Source: Aquarana catesbeiana
Taxonomy: Eukaryota; Chordata; Amphibia; Anura; Ranidae
Assembly (NCBI RefSeq): GCF_042186555.1
Contig: NC_133332.1
Coordinates: 121,575,375 to 121,639,374 of the forward strand
Length of the DNA: 64,000 bases
Reading direction: 5' to 3'
Shown: piece by piece, positions 1 through 9,369 of the stretch
Numbering within the stretch: position 1 is the stretch's first letter
Layout of the letters: the number at the start of each line of letters is the position of its first letter
The notes under the pieces: model-generated
Told to the model about the DNA's origin: nothing
Databases searched by the model: none
Seen by the model: only the letters and a program-made list of their open reading frames with translations
Translations under genes and position numbers: made by a program

Positions 1-10
1 CAAGGAAAAA

Positions 11-36
11 TGACGTCACTGACGTCACTGACGTCA
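11..36. promoter_or_regulatory. Three tandem CRE palindromes
   Basis: The octamer TGACGTCA occurs three times with a 9-bp period (11-18, 20-27, 29-36). The octamer is the full cAMP-response element bound by CREB/ATF proteins. Here it lies in front of a decayed DIRS gag, so it could be part of the element's leader or a chance microsatellite. No function is shown. Confidence 0.35.
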
Positions 37-226
37 TTGTTCCAAGTCGCATCAACATTGCGGCGCAAAATCGCGCAACTTTCAGGTCGCAATAGTGGAA
101 ACATAGGCTTACTCTGATGGATGATGTCAGAGACATTGTTGAAGAAAATAAATAAATAAATAAGGTTTTTTTTCTCCTCTCAATTGCCTAGGAAAACTTT
201 ATCCACTGTCGGAACAACATTCTGCA

Positions 227-640
227 ATGCCAGACGGTCCACCGGAGGTAGACGCGGCAGTGATTCATATAACAAAGATTTTCATCTCGCCAATCGATGA
301 TTCAGCCTCAATTGAGGATCCTTTAGACAGACAAATAGTCCCCAACTTAAAGGAGCTTACCAAATGGCAGGTAAACGCCTGGAAGTCAGCAATTGCCTTA
401 TCTGTATCCAAAGCCCTGTGAGCATGGACCAAAAACATGGAAACAGTGATTCTTCAAAATGTTCCTGGAGAGAATATAGTCAAGGCTTTGGATGAATTAT
501 GGCTCTCAGCAGACTTCACTGGTGAGACAGCGATGGATACAATTCATTACTTCGCAAGATCAATGTCACTACTTGTGATAGCCATATGGGTATTGTGGTC
601 AGAACTACGGGAACCTGACAGTGTGTCAAAACAAAATTAG
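227..640 (+). pseudogene. DIRS gag-like ORF1, C-terminal remnant
   Basis: Two short reading frames (227-421 and 437-640) together resemble the C-terminal half of a DIRS ORF1 protein. The first has the stretch ending in EDPLDRQIVPNLK, which corresponds to FKDPLGRRIDSDLK in the better-preserved DIRS gag at 63.35-63.73 kb. The phrase 'AIALSVSKAL' corresponds to 'AIAAVSKAL' in the second copy. A stop codon and a frameshift separate the parts. The assignment rests on this internal comparison and on the RT/RNase H that follows. Confidence 0.6.
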
Positions 641-1180
641 TATAAATACCCTTTTTTTTAATGGTAAATCACTATTTTCAGAAAGGTTACAGAAAGCCAT
701 TTCCCATGTCACAGGAGGAAGGTCAGACTTGATTCCCCAGAACTGCAGAATTAGATGTACCCGGGGATTCAGGGATGCTTACTTGCACACACCCATACTA
801 CAACTGTTACAGAAGTATCTGATATTTTCGGTCGACCAGGCCCATTTACAATTCCAGAGTCTTCCCTTCAGACGATGCACTTCCCTCAGAGCCCTCATGA
901 GGGCTCAGATCACTATCCAAGCTTTTTTATGAGAACAGGGTCTCATTTCATATCACTAACCCGACAATATCCTCCTTTTATCAAAAGATCCAGCCCAGCT
1001 AGTAGAACACAGGTAGATGTTATGGACTACACTATCAAGATATGGTTGGATGGTAAATCATCAAACGAGTCATATTTTCTCCAGTTTAGGTGCCTTTTTG
1101 AACACTGCAAAAAGGATGGTGTCCCTGCCATCTCAAAGTGTGGGCTATCATTCAGAAAGTAAGGAGAGTGAGGCCATGAT
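620..1180 (+). pseudogene. DIRS reverse transcriptase remnant
   Basis: Pieces of a DIRS/Ty3-type reverse transcriptase are spread over several frames. Residues such as 'FRDAYLHTPI', 'HLQFQSLPF' and, further on, 'GWMVNH' followed by 'LNTAKRMVSLPSQ' match the order of conserved segments in this family: the D-A-Y-L-H catalytic block, the LPFGL-like block, and the thumb-proximal part. The usual second catalytic block (YLDDLL-like) is not readable. At least three frameshifts are needed to connect the pieces, so this is a relic. Confidence 0.6.
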
Positions 1181-1222
1181 GCTACATAACAGCCTCGAGC
1201 TAACTCAACCTAATAGGGATTT

Positions 1223-1966
1223 TTGTCTTTTTGTATCCAGATGGTCCCATGGACACATGGATACCTCAGGCACCTTTTAGCTAGAATTCCTGAAGCAATG
1301 GAGCAAACGTCTATCCCAGTCCATTTATCAAACAAGTTTGATGCACAGGGGTTTGCACTAGTGGACAAAGAGGGAGATGCCTGTAAAGTCACGTCCATTA
1401 AGACATGTTTTCTGTACCACAGTTACCACAGACACCAACGCAATAGGCTAGGAGGTACATTGCAACCAGATGTTGGTTCAAGAGATGGCCATTCAATGCG
1501 GCAGACATCATTGCAAATATCCTGGAAATCCAGGTGGCTTATCTCGCATCGACAGCATTTGCTCTCTCAGATCAAGGACAAATCGGTTCTGATAGGGATA
1601 GACAATAGAGCTGCAATATCATACATACATAACCAAGGCGGAACCAACAACAGTTCCTTACTAAGGGAAGTGGAACCCATCTTCAATTGGGCAGAGGGGA
1701 ATCTGAAGGACCTAAGAGTAGTCTACCTTCCAGCCTACTTAAACACAGACGCCAATCACCTATCCCAAGGATTCCTGGATCCCAACAAAAGGTCCCTACA
1801 ACCAAAGTTTTTCAGTTGGATTGTGGACCAGTGGACCTTCCCTGAACTGCATCCCTTTGCTACAGCAAGCAATACCAAGCTGCGGAGGATTATTTCACAT
1901 CTATATCACCCTTGGGCAGTAGCAATAGATGCCCTGTCAAGTCCTTGGGCATGCAATCTAATTTAG
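1223..1966 (+). pseudogene. DIRS RNase H and downstream linker, 247-codon open frame
   Basis: The longest open frame of this element encodes the RNase H-like part of a DIRS polyprotein. Visible features are 'LIGIDNRAAISYIHNQGG', which carries the catalytic aspartate in the strand typical of this RNase H family, and 'VYLPAYLNTDANHLSQ', where other copies have NADxLSR. The family-typical segments 'FPELHPFATASNTKL' and 'YHPWAVAIDALSSPW' follow. The first 90 codons (MSFCIQMVP...) look shifted relative to the family. The open frame ends at a stop before the recombinase. Upstream RT frames are broken, so no working protein is expected. Confidence 0.7.
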
Positions 1967-2099
1967 GCCTCCTCCGGCCTCCTACCTCAAATTCTCTCGG
2001 GAATTGCAATATCAACAATAAACGGTGATAACAGTCCTGCCATATTTTCAGGGAGACCCATGATTCCCTAAGGCAATATTTCTTAGTGTCCAGCCTCTG

Positions 2100-2402
2100 G
2101 TAAATATTTTTAAATAACAAACGTCATACTTACCTCCATTGTGCAGTTCATTTTGCACAGAATGGCTCTGAAACTCCTCTTCTAGGGTCCCAATGGCTGC
2201 GCTGCTATCAATCTATCCAATCAGGACACGAGACACCAGCTACAGATGGTGTGCTCGTTCCCGGCCAGAGAAAGATCCATGTCCAGTAAGTAAACCGGGG
2301 GGGGGGGGTGGTCTGGGGGGCTGCAGCACTACAGAAGGTTTTTCACCTTAATGCATATAATGCATTAAGGTGAAAAACCATGAGGGTTTACAACCCCTTT
2401 AA
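2100..2402 (+). repeat. Short non-autonomous repeat with palindromic 3' end
   Basis: The block starts around 'ttaaataacaaac', continues with 'catacttacctcc', and ends with a hairpin made from 'ttcaccttaatgcat' and its inverse followed by 'gggtttacaacccctttaa'. A shorter copy of the same sequence is inserted in the CR1 element at 59150-59304, so it is a dispersed repeat. A run of 11 G (about 2298-2308) lies inside. It separates the DIRS relic from the left arm of the large inverted repeat. Confidence 0.6.
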
Positions 2403-3020
2403 GCAAAGTACATGCAGTTGCGTGGGTTGAACGGGCACACCTCTAAACCTCTTTTTTCTTTTTTTTTTACGCTGGTTCACCTTTATGTATTTTTTTTTTA
2501 AGGAGATTTTCACACAGGTCATGTTAGCATGTTACGTTGCCAACATGTGACATGCACCTTGTTAAAATTATGTAAAAAGACTCTCGTTCCTCTAGCTCCT
2601 CCTAAAAGGGCATTTAACCTTCCCCCCTCTAATGCATATGATTTCCTTGGGCTAGCTTTTGCTTTTAAAGGGGAACTCCACACTCCATTCTACAATGCTC
2701 TTGTCTACCCCCTCTAACCCCTTGGATTTCCATGGGCTAACTTTTGCTTTTAAAGGGGAATTCCACACTCCACTTTATTTTCCAAAGGCTCTGAACTGCC
2801 TTCACCAATCCAAACCACATCCTTTTTCAGAGCATACAACAGGGCCAGCTAGGAAAGGGGCAAGAAGAGCGATCGCCCAACCCCCTCCTGAACCATACAA
2901 GGCCACATGCACTCAACATTGCTGGCTGCCTTTGGGGGCATGTTGGGCTCAGCCCAATAGGGTTGGCTAGGGGTTTGTTAGTGTGTGGGAGGGGCACAAT
3001 ATTTTTTTGAGTTTGGGATG
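2403..3020 (+). repeat. Large inverted repeat, left arm, outer piece
   Basis: This segment is the reverse complement of two parts of the right arm. The block around 2403-2545 pairs with 23950-24090; both contain the 'gaacgggcacacctc' and 'catgttagcatgttacgtt' words in opposite orientation. The block around 2820-3020 pairs with about 21640-22080, for example 'ggctaggggtttgttagtgtg'. The pairing stops near 3020, where unrelated sequence and the Tc1-like element begin. Confidence 0.8.
2640..2785 (+). repeat. Direct repeat, 85-bp spacing, two copies
   Basis: The phrase 'tgcttttaaaggggaa' with its flanks ('gatttcc...gggcta' before and 'cacactcca' after) occurs at about 2640-2697 and again at about 2725-2782 with a few substitutions. 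It is a short local duplication within the left arm of the inverted repeat, where the right arm instead has the AT-rich satellite. Confidence 0.6.
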
Positions 3021-3244
3021 GTATTTTTCACATCGTATTTCACAATTTATGGACTGTCACAATATGCTTATTCAAACATTTTGTTTTCCATTTTTTTCTT
3101 TTTTAGCACAGTCTACTTTTTCTTTTTAGTTTACTATGTTTGTATATATCATACAAAATTGAGCTGCAGCTTCCTATTTTAATTTCACATTTATTTTTAT
3201 TTTTATTATTTTTTCAGCGTGGTATTTCCTCTTTATATAGATAT

Positions 3245-4335
3245 TTGAAGCTGCTGGTGCCTCTAGCTTCCCACGAACATCAAGGTGTAGAGTCCTCCAG
3301 AGTCTTGCAACTGTGCATAAACCTTCCATTCGGCCACCATTAACCAATGCTCACAAGCAGAAACAGCTGCATTGGGCAGAAAAATACATAAAGACTAATT
3401 TTCAAACAGTCCTGTTCACTGATGAGTACCGTGCAGCCCTGGATGGTCCAGATGGATGGAGTAGTGGATGGTTGGTGGACGGCCACCCTGTTCCAACAAG
3501 GCTGCAACGTCAGCAAGGCGGTGGTGGAGTCATGTTTTGGGCCGGAATCATGGGAAGAGAGCTGGTTAGCCCCTTTAGGGTCCCCGAAGGTGTAAAGATG
3601 ACCTCTGCAAAGTATGTGGAGTTCCTGACTGACCACTTCCTTCCCTGGAACAGAAGGAAGAGCTATGCTTTCCGTAATAAAATAATCTTCATGCATGACA
3701 ATACACCATCTCATGCTGCAAAGAATACCTCTGCATCAGTGGCTGCTATGGGGATAAAAGAAGAGAAAGTCATGGTGTGGCCTCCATCCTCCCCTGATCT
3801 CAATCCTAATGAGAACCATTGCAGCATCCTCAAGCAAAAGATCTATGAGGGTGGAAGGCAGTTTACATCCAAACAGCAGCTCCGGGAAGCTATTCTGACA
3901 TCTTGAAAACAAATTCAAGCAGAAATTGTCCAAAAGCTCACAAGTTCAATGGATGCAAAACTTGTGAAGCTGCTATCAAATAAGGGGTCCTATGTTAAAA
4001 TGTAACGTGACCTGCTAAAATGTTGTTCAAAGTTTGATTGAAATAGCTTTTGATTTCAGTAAATATGCTGCAAACACAACAAATGACCATTTTCAGTTCT
4101 TTACAACCTATAAAGTGTTTTGAAACTTACTGTGTGTAATAATTTGGAACAGTGCATTGTAAGTTTTTTTATTTTGAATAAAAAAACTGTTCTCATTAGG
4201 AGGTTTGTTCAATAAAATTTGAATTGTACTTTTAATAGTTGATAACATGAGAATTATGCTGACTGTTGTTTACATCAATTATTTAGGTAAATGAGAAAAA
4301 TATCATTGGCATAATAATTTGGAACAGGGTGTAGA
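3245..4335 (+). mobile_element. Tc1-like DNA transposon, 5'-truncated
   Basis: A Tc1/mariner transposase relic (3313-3906) is followed by about 430 bp of non-coding DNA. This ends in a terminal motif 'taataatttggaacaggg' at about 4312-4330. The same 'taataatttggaaca' motif occurs a second time at 4137-4151, about 175 bp inside. Two motif copies per end is the IR/DR arrangement known from several Tc1-like elements. No matching 5' terminal repeat is visible upstream of the coding part, so the 5' end is lost or diverged. Confidence 0.75.
3313..3906 (+). pseudogene. Tc1-like transposase, DD37E-type spacing, N-terminus missing
   Basis: The 197-codon frame encodes the catalytic domain of a Tc1/mariner transposase, which cuts and rejoins its own terminal repeats. 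The three acidic residues are visible: Asp37 in 'LFTDE', Asp129 in 'FMHDNTPSHAA', and Glu167 in 'SPDLNPNE'. There are 37 residues between the last two, so the signature is DD37E rather than the DD34E of classic Tc1. DD37E elements are a named Tc1-related group in vertebrates (the TRT group, from general knowledge). The DNA-binding helix-turn-helix half is missing from this frame. Related residues can be traced a little upstream in shifted frames. The C-terminus stops soon after 'LREAILTS'. Family length is about 340 residues, so this is a relic. Confidence 0.8.
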
Positions 4336-4337
4336 GT

Positions 4338-4862
4338 TTAACACATGTATTTTGTGTCTTATGTTTTTGCAAAACAGATGTGTTTTAGAGCAAGTATTTT
4401 ATTTTATTTTTTTTTGGGGAGGGGGGGGATATATTTCACTGAAATATTTTTGATGTTGTCAATATGTGTTTGTAGGTTGTTAGTTTCACTTTGATTTAAT
4501 TGTCTGTGCTGCATTATTCTGCAAAATCTTCCTCAAGCTGTTGTGACTACTAAATGTTTAAATCCTTAAGAGACTGTCCATTTGTGGGCCCAGTCCTTTT
4601 AACGCCTGTTAATTTCAAATTAACATATATGTGTTTTTTGCTTTCCTTGCACTTTTCCGAGTCCTGTTTTGTTGACCAATAAAATCTGTAGCAAATTTTT
4701 ATTGTTTTTTTATTGTTTTTTGTTAATAATTTGTATAGCAGATGCATGCTCAATCCAAGTAATGCATTTTACACTCCCCCACCCAAACAATTTTCATGCA
4801 GCTTAACTAGGCTGATTGGCATGGCATGGCAAAACAAAAAATGTGTGGTTTGTCTAAAAGCT
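4338..4862 (+). repeat. Large inverted repeat, left arm, middle piece
   Basis: This is the reverse complement of about 20235-20770, base for base over long runs. Examples are 'tgcattattctgcaaaatcttcctcaag', 'agagactgt...tgtgggc' and 'gcatgctcaatccaagtaatgcattttacac', each present inverted in the right arm. It resumes directly after the Tc1-like element. It stops at 'gtctaaaagct', where the DIRS terminal fragment and hAT-like MITE were inserted. Confidence 0.85.
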
Positions 4863-4977
4863 ACTTTCCTGGAGCCTTCATGGTAGCATATGCATGGATT
4901 GTGCGTATGCTGCCATGGATAGCAACCAGGAAAGGAAAATTACAGAGAGGTAAGTATTCCATTTTCCATTTTCAGCG
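4863..4977. repeat. DIRS terminal-repeat fragment
   Basis: The words 'tttcctgg', 'tatgctgccatggatagc' and 'accaggaaa' occur in facing orientation, followed by 'aagtattcc'. The same words mark the 3' end of the DIRS element at 16.2-16.47 kb and the start of the one at 61.88 kb. No coding sequence is attached, so it is a stray terminal fragment or solo end. Confidence 0.55.
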
Positions 4978-5026
4978 CAGTGGTTCTCAGCCTCAGTCCT
5001 GAAGTACCCCTGACAGGGTATGTTTT

Positions 5027-5040
5027 GGGAATTTATCTTA
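5027..5040 (+). repeat. L1 target-site duplication, left copy
   Basis: The 14-bp word gggaatttatctta lies immediately left of the L1 poly(T) (the poly(A) tail read in reverse). The identical word is at 12916-12929, immediately beyond the L1 5' end. Confidence 0.9.
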
Positions 5041-5064
5041 TTTTTTTTTTTATTTTAAATAATC

Positions 5065-5070
5065 TTTATT
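5065..5070 (-). terminator. L1 polyadenylation signal AATAAA
   Basis: Read on the minus strand, AATAAA lies about 14-20 bases before the poly(A) tail (T-run 5041-5051). This is the expected place for the element's cleavage signal. Confidence 0.75.
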
Positions 5071-5155
5071 CAAATCTTCAGTACATATAAAATAGATTCT
5101 CATTACAAAAATTCTTAAATACATCATATCCAAAACATTTTATATATATATATTC

Positions 5156-6353
5156 TGGTGTGGATAAGTGTGGCGCTAAAAAAATATTATAAATGTACGT
5201 TAGTGAGCAAAGTCAAACAGAATAGCCTCTGAGAGACGGTATGCACAATAAAGTGTATTAGTGAAACTTTATCAAAATTGAGAGTGACAGCAATATATAC
5301 CCTAGAGTGGTGGAATAAAAACACCTAAGTGGAACATATATGAGATGTTAGCCAACACTGACAAAAACCAATGTGAATAGGATATATATAAAAAAATCTT
5401 GCGACTACTACACATCCCAATAATAATCTTGTGGATGCCATCTTAAAACCATCTTAAAACTTAAAACTTAAAAGTTTATGTCTGGTGTTCTAGCCCCAGT
5501 CCATATGTTTCTAGCCTATAATTGCAACATTTTAGATTTTGTTTTTTCACCATTTGTGAATAGGATATATATAAAAAAATCTTGCGACTACTACACATCC
5601 CAATAATGGGAAGGAGTAGTACAAATAACTAGAAGTGAAACAAGAAAAAGTGAAGCAAAAAGATGAAACAATAAGATATAATATGATATCAGATTTTTAA
5701 GACATCCTAAGACTGTAATGTCCCCAAATGTGAAATCAAAACAAATGGTGAAAAAACAAAATCTAAAATGTTGCAATTATAGGCTAGAAACATATGGACT
5801 GGGGCTAGAACACCAGACATAAACTTTTAAGTTACTAATATGACCAGAAGTCCAGAAACCAATGGGTATACATCTGGAAACGCAGACCGAAGAAATCAGC
5901 AGTAGCCGAAAAAAGGAATGTGGAAATGGGAGTCCCCCAAATCCAAGGATGGCATCCACAAGATTATTTGTACTACTCCTTCCCATTATTGGGATGTGTA
6001 GTAGTCGCAAGATTTTTTTATATATATCCTATTCACATTGGTTTTTGTCAGTGTTGGCTAACATCTCATATATGTTCCACTTAGGTGTTTTTATTCCACC
6101 ACTCTAGGGTATATATTGCTGTCACTCTCAATTTTGATAAAGTTTCACTAATACACTTTATTGTGCATACCGTCTCTCAGAGGCTATTCTGTTTGACTTT
6201 GCTCACTAACGTACATTTATAATATTTTTTTAGCGCCACACTTATCCACACCATACTTTCATCACAATTTGTCTGATTGTTGTGTTGGCAGCTCTTTCTT
6301 TGTCTTGGTTGGCGCACTATTATTATTTTTGGTTTTTTGATATATATATATTC
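5156..6353. mobile_element. Foldback element inserted in the L1 3' UTR
   Basis: The outer arms (about 5156-5444 and 5948-6253) are near-perfect reverse complements of each other. A second nested pair (about 5470-5555 and 5745-5831) lies inside. The word series around 'cttgcgactactacacatccc' occurs twice in direct and once in inverted orientation (about 5398, 5580 and 5990). The whole piece is flanked by 'tatatatatattc' (5143-5155 and 6341-6353), which may be a 13-bp target duplication, though it is simple sequence. The right tail (6254-6340), with 'tttgtctgattgt', resembles 37785-37850 in the second foldback element. No coding sequence is seen. Confidence 0.75.
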
Positions 6354-6520
6354 GCAAAGAAGAAAAATGTTACTATCTGATTTTCCCCCTTTAACCCTTC
6401 CCACCCACCCCTATATCCCATATTCACCCTCCCACCTATCTTAATCGCAACTTACAATATACCTTCATAAATACACTTAATACCATACCTTCATTACCTT
6501 ATCTATTTCCTACACACATC

Positions 6521-9337
6521 TTACGTAGGATAACCCAGTTCCTCTAACCAAGGCTTCCATATTTTTTTAAATTCCTTTAAGTTTCCTCTCCTTGCATATA
6601 CTACCCTTTCTTTCCATACTGTTTCAGTTACTGTTTTAAACCAGTCATCTTTTGAAGGGGGTTTCTCTGCCTGCCATCTCTGTGCTAATAATTTTCTCGC
6701 CTGGAAAAGGCACCTTAGCACCGTTTTAGTTTTAATATTCCCCACACTCTCCCCTACTCCCAAGATACATAGTTTGGGGTCCATTCTGAGAGTCAGCTTA
6801 AAGATCTTATTTATGGTATCTAATATTTCCGTCCAATAACGAAATAATTTTGGACATTTCCAGATCATATGCATCAGGTCCCCTATATTCTGGCACCTAG
6901 GGCATTTGGCGTCCCCCCTCCGCCCCCATTCAAACAGTTTTTTAGGGGTAAAGTAGGTTCTATGTAAGAGCATTAAATATGACATCTTCTGGGCCGGCGA
7001 AACTGTAGCTTGGTTCCCTCCTGCCAGTATCTTCTTCCATTGTCCATCCGAAATTCTACCCAGGTCCCTTTCCCACTTACTTCTACACTTGAGCTTCCCT
7101 GAACCCATAATGATGTTGCTACATATATATGGATAAAGTTCCGCTATGGATCCACTGGATCCACCAGAACTATTTATTCTTTCAAAAATGGGAGAGCTAT
7201 TCCACCGCGGACCTTGTTCCCCAAACTGAGCTTTTAAAACATGTCTAATTTGTAAATAATTATAATATGAGTAGTTAGGTATCTCAAACTCTTCTTTTAA
7301 TGAGGCAAACGTTTTAAGGGAACTGCCATTATATAATTGGTCCAAGCTAACCATGCCCTTTGTTTCCCATATCTTAATTTTCCCCATTGGCCTTAACTCT
7401 TGTAAGTTCTTATTGTCCCATAATGGGACACCTTTAACCATACCCCCCATTCCCCTCAGATCCTTTATGGTTTTCCAAACTTTTATTATTAGCTTAACCG
7501 TAGGGGGTCTGTAGACGAATGAGTTTGCCTCCAAAACCTTCACTAGTGTCTTATGTGGTGCCCCTATAGTCATCAGTCCCCCATTATTTTCTCCTTCAGG
7601 GTCAGTTACTGATATCAAATGTTGTAGTTGGGCTGCTAAGAAGTAACCCCGCAGGTGTGGTACTGCCAGGCCCCCCTCTAAAGTTGATAATTGTAAGGTT
7701 TGTAAGCTTATCCTAGATTGTCTACCTTTCCAAATTAGAGCTCTTAGCAATGTATCTATTTTTTTAAACCATTTCCTATGAATCCATATTGGCGAGTTGT
7801 GCATTATATATAATAGCTGAGGTAACCACAGCATTTTAATCAAGTTACATCTTCCAGCAACTGAAAGAGGGAGTCCTCTCCATATATCGATCTTATTCTT
7901 AAATTTGGATAACAGAGGGGTTAAATTGTTTTTAATAAAGTCATTGGGGTCTTTAGTTATATATATGCCTAAGTATTTTGTTATCTCTACTATTTCTATT
8001 TGGATCTTTTCCAAACAGGAGCTCTTCCTAATTGGGTCTAATGGCAACAATGCTGATTTCTCCCAGTTTATAGTGAGACCAGAGAGTGCTCCGAATCTTG
8101 AGAAGATGTCTATCACCTGTCTAAGTGATCTCTCCGTATCTCCTAAAAATATAAGAACATCATCCGCATACAGCGCAATCCGCTCTTCTCTGTCCCTTCT
8201 CCTAAACCCTTCCATAGTTCTATCCTGCCTTACTGCAATGGCTACTGGTTCCATTGCCAGCGCAAATATCAAAGGTGACAGGGGACACCCCTGCCTTGAG
8301 CCTCTTTCAAGTCTGAACCCCTCCGAAGAGACATTATTAACTCTGACCTTTGCACTGGGGTTATTGTAGAGAATTTTAACCCAATTAATATAAGAGGGAC
8401 CAAATCCAAACTCCTTCAGTACACGCCAAATATACCCCCATTCAAGACTGTCAAATGCTTTAACAACATCTAGCATCATCACCGCCCTTGAGCCTACATT
8501 TTCAGTTGGGATCTGCAGGTTCAAAAACAGCCTTCTAATATTCTTGCTAGTTGATCTATGGGGTATAAATCCCGTTTGGTCAGAATGAACCAATTTACGG
8601 ATTACTTTCTTTAATCTGGCAGCCAGAATCTTTGCTAGGATCTTTACATCCAAGCATAGCAGAGAGATAGGCCTGTAAGACTGAGGCTCTAGAGGGTCTT
8701 TCCCTTCCTTATGTAACACTATGATCGTAGCTTCGGTCATTGATACGGGAAGCTTCCCCTCTTTCTTTGCCCACTCAAACACTCTAAGTAGTTCCGGCAG
8801 TAATACCATCCCATAGTTTTTATAAGTCTCAGCGGGGAGACCATCAGGACCAGGGGATTTCTGATTTTTCAATTCTGTTACCGTTAGTTTAATTTCCTCC
8901 AGAGTTAACGGGGCCTCCAATTCCTCGTTGTCAAGCTCTGTAAGGGAGGGCATCCCAATATTCCCAAAAAATGTATCTAGTTCCCCTCCTCCCATGGTTC
9001 CCCGGGATGTATACAGTTCTTCATAAAAGTTCTTGAATGTGTCTGTAATCTCACCCACCTGAGAAGAGATCTCACCCCTCCTAATCCTAATAGCAGGTAT
9101 CATGGAAGGGGAGGAGCCAGACCTGACCAAATGGGCCAGCATCTTCCCGACTCTTTCCCCCTCCCCATATACAATTTGGTTCTGAAATAGTCTCTTGTTT
9201 TCAGATTTCCTAATCATTACGTCCTTGTATATTTGTTGCTTATTTTCCCATATATTTTGTTTTCCTGGTGTTGGCTCCTTCACATACTCCCTTTCTGCTG
9301 TTATTAACTCTTTCCTAGTCTTATCCTCCCAGTTCAA
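6521..9337 (-). CDS. L1 ORF2, reverse transcriptase and C-terminal part
   Basis: This 938-codon frame encodes the RT-containing part of L1 ORF2p, which copies the element's RNA into the cut target. Motifs seen are 'NQKSPGPDGLP', 'ATIIVLHKEGKD', 'YRPISLL', motif A 'MMLDVVKAFD' (about residue 286), motif B 'GSRQGCPLSPL', and the catalytic motif C 'YADDVLIF' (about residue 390). A C-terminal CX2CX7HX4C cluster, 'CPRCQNIGDLMHMIWKC', lies near residue 807. It normally continues from the endonuclease frame. Here that frame ends at 9370 in another phase, and the RT phase is open back to about 9385, so a one-base loss in the run of G (read on the minus strand) near 9379-9382 explains the split. The methionine at 9337 is therefore not the natural start. 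Confidence 0.92.
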   Translation of the reverse strand: MNWEDKTRKELITAEREYVKEPTPGKQNIWENKQQIYKDVMIRKSENKRLFQNQIVYGEGERVGKMLAHLVRSGSSPSMIPAIRIRRGEISSQVGEITDTFKNFYEELYTSRGTMGGGELDTFFGNIGMPSLTELDNEELEAPLTLEEIKLTVTELKNQKSPGPDGLPAETYKNYGMVLLPELLRVFEWAKKEGKLPVSMTEATIIVLHKEGKDPLEPQSYRPISLLCLDVKILAKILAARLKKVIRKLVHSDQTGFIPHRSTSKNIRRLFLNLQIPTENVGSRAVMMLDVVKAFDSLEWGYIWRVLKEFGFGPSYINWVKILYNNPSAKVRVNNVSSEGFRLERGSRQGCPLSPLIFALAMEPVAIAVRQDRTMEGFRRRDREERIALYADDVLIFLGDTERSLRQVIDIFSRFGALSGLTINWEKSALLPLDPIRKSSCLEKIQIEIVEITKYLGIYITKDPNDFIKNNLTPLLSKFKNKIDIWRGLPLSVAGRCNLIKMLWLPQLLYIMHNSPIWIHRKWFKKIDTLLRALIWKGRQSRISLQTLQLSTLEGGLAVPHLRGYFLAAQLQHLISVTDPEGENNGGLMTIGAPHKTLVKVLEANSFVYRPPTVKLIIKVWKTIKDLRGMGGMVKGVPLWDNKNLQELRPMGKIKIWETKGMVSLDQLYNGSSLKTFASLKEEFEIPNYSYYNYLQIRHVLKAQFGEQGPRWNSSPIFERINSSGGSSGSIAELYPYICSNIIMGSGKLKCRSKWERDLGRISDGQWKKILAGGNQATVSPAQKMSYLMLLHRTYFTPKKLFEWGRRGDAKCPRCQNIGDLMHMIWKCPKLFRYWTEILDTINKIFKLTLRMDPKLCILGVGESVGNIKTKTVLRCLFQARKLLAQRWQAEKPPSKDDWFKTVTETVWKERVVYARRGNLKEFKKIWKPWLEELGYPT

Positions 9338-9369
9338 CGAAGATTTTTTAATTCTAGAGACTTGTTGGA

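Larger units (their letters stand above)
1..2099 (+). mobile_element. Decayed DIRS-type tyrosine-recombinase retrotransposon
   Basis: This stretch holds, in order on the plus strand, remnants of a gag-like ORF1 (227-640), a reverse transcriptase (about 620-1180) and an RNase H domain with the region after it (1223-1966). This is the order of DIRS elements. The frames are broken many times, so it is not functional. The gag-like remnant resembles the gag of the DIRS element at the right edge of the window. The recombinase is not seen before the next repeat begins at about 2100. A DIRS recombinase fragment lies at 15.1-16.2 kb on the same strand, but I cannot show that the two pieces were once one copy. 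The left end lies outside the window. Confidence 0.75.

Noticed and set aside
3340..3714. 124-codon minus-strand frame
   Set aside because: Antisense shadow of the Tc1-like transposase.
7905..8369. 154-codon plus-strand frame
   Set aside because: Antisense shadow of the L1 reverse transcriptase.
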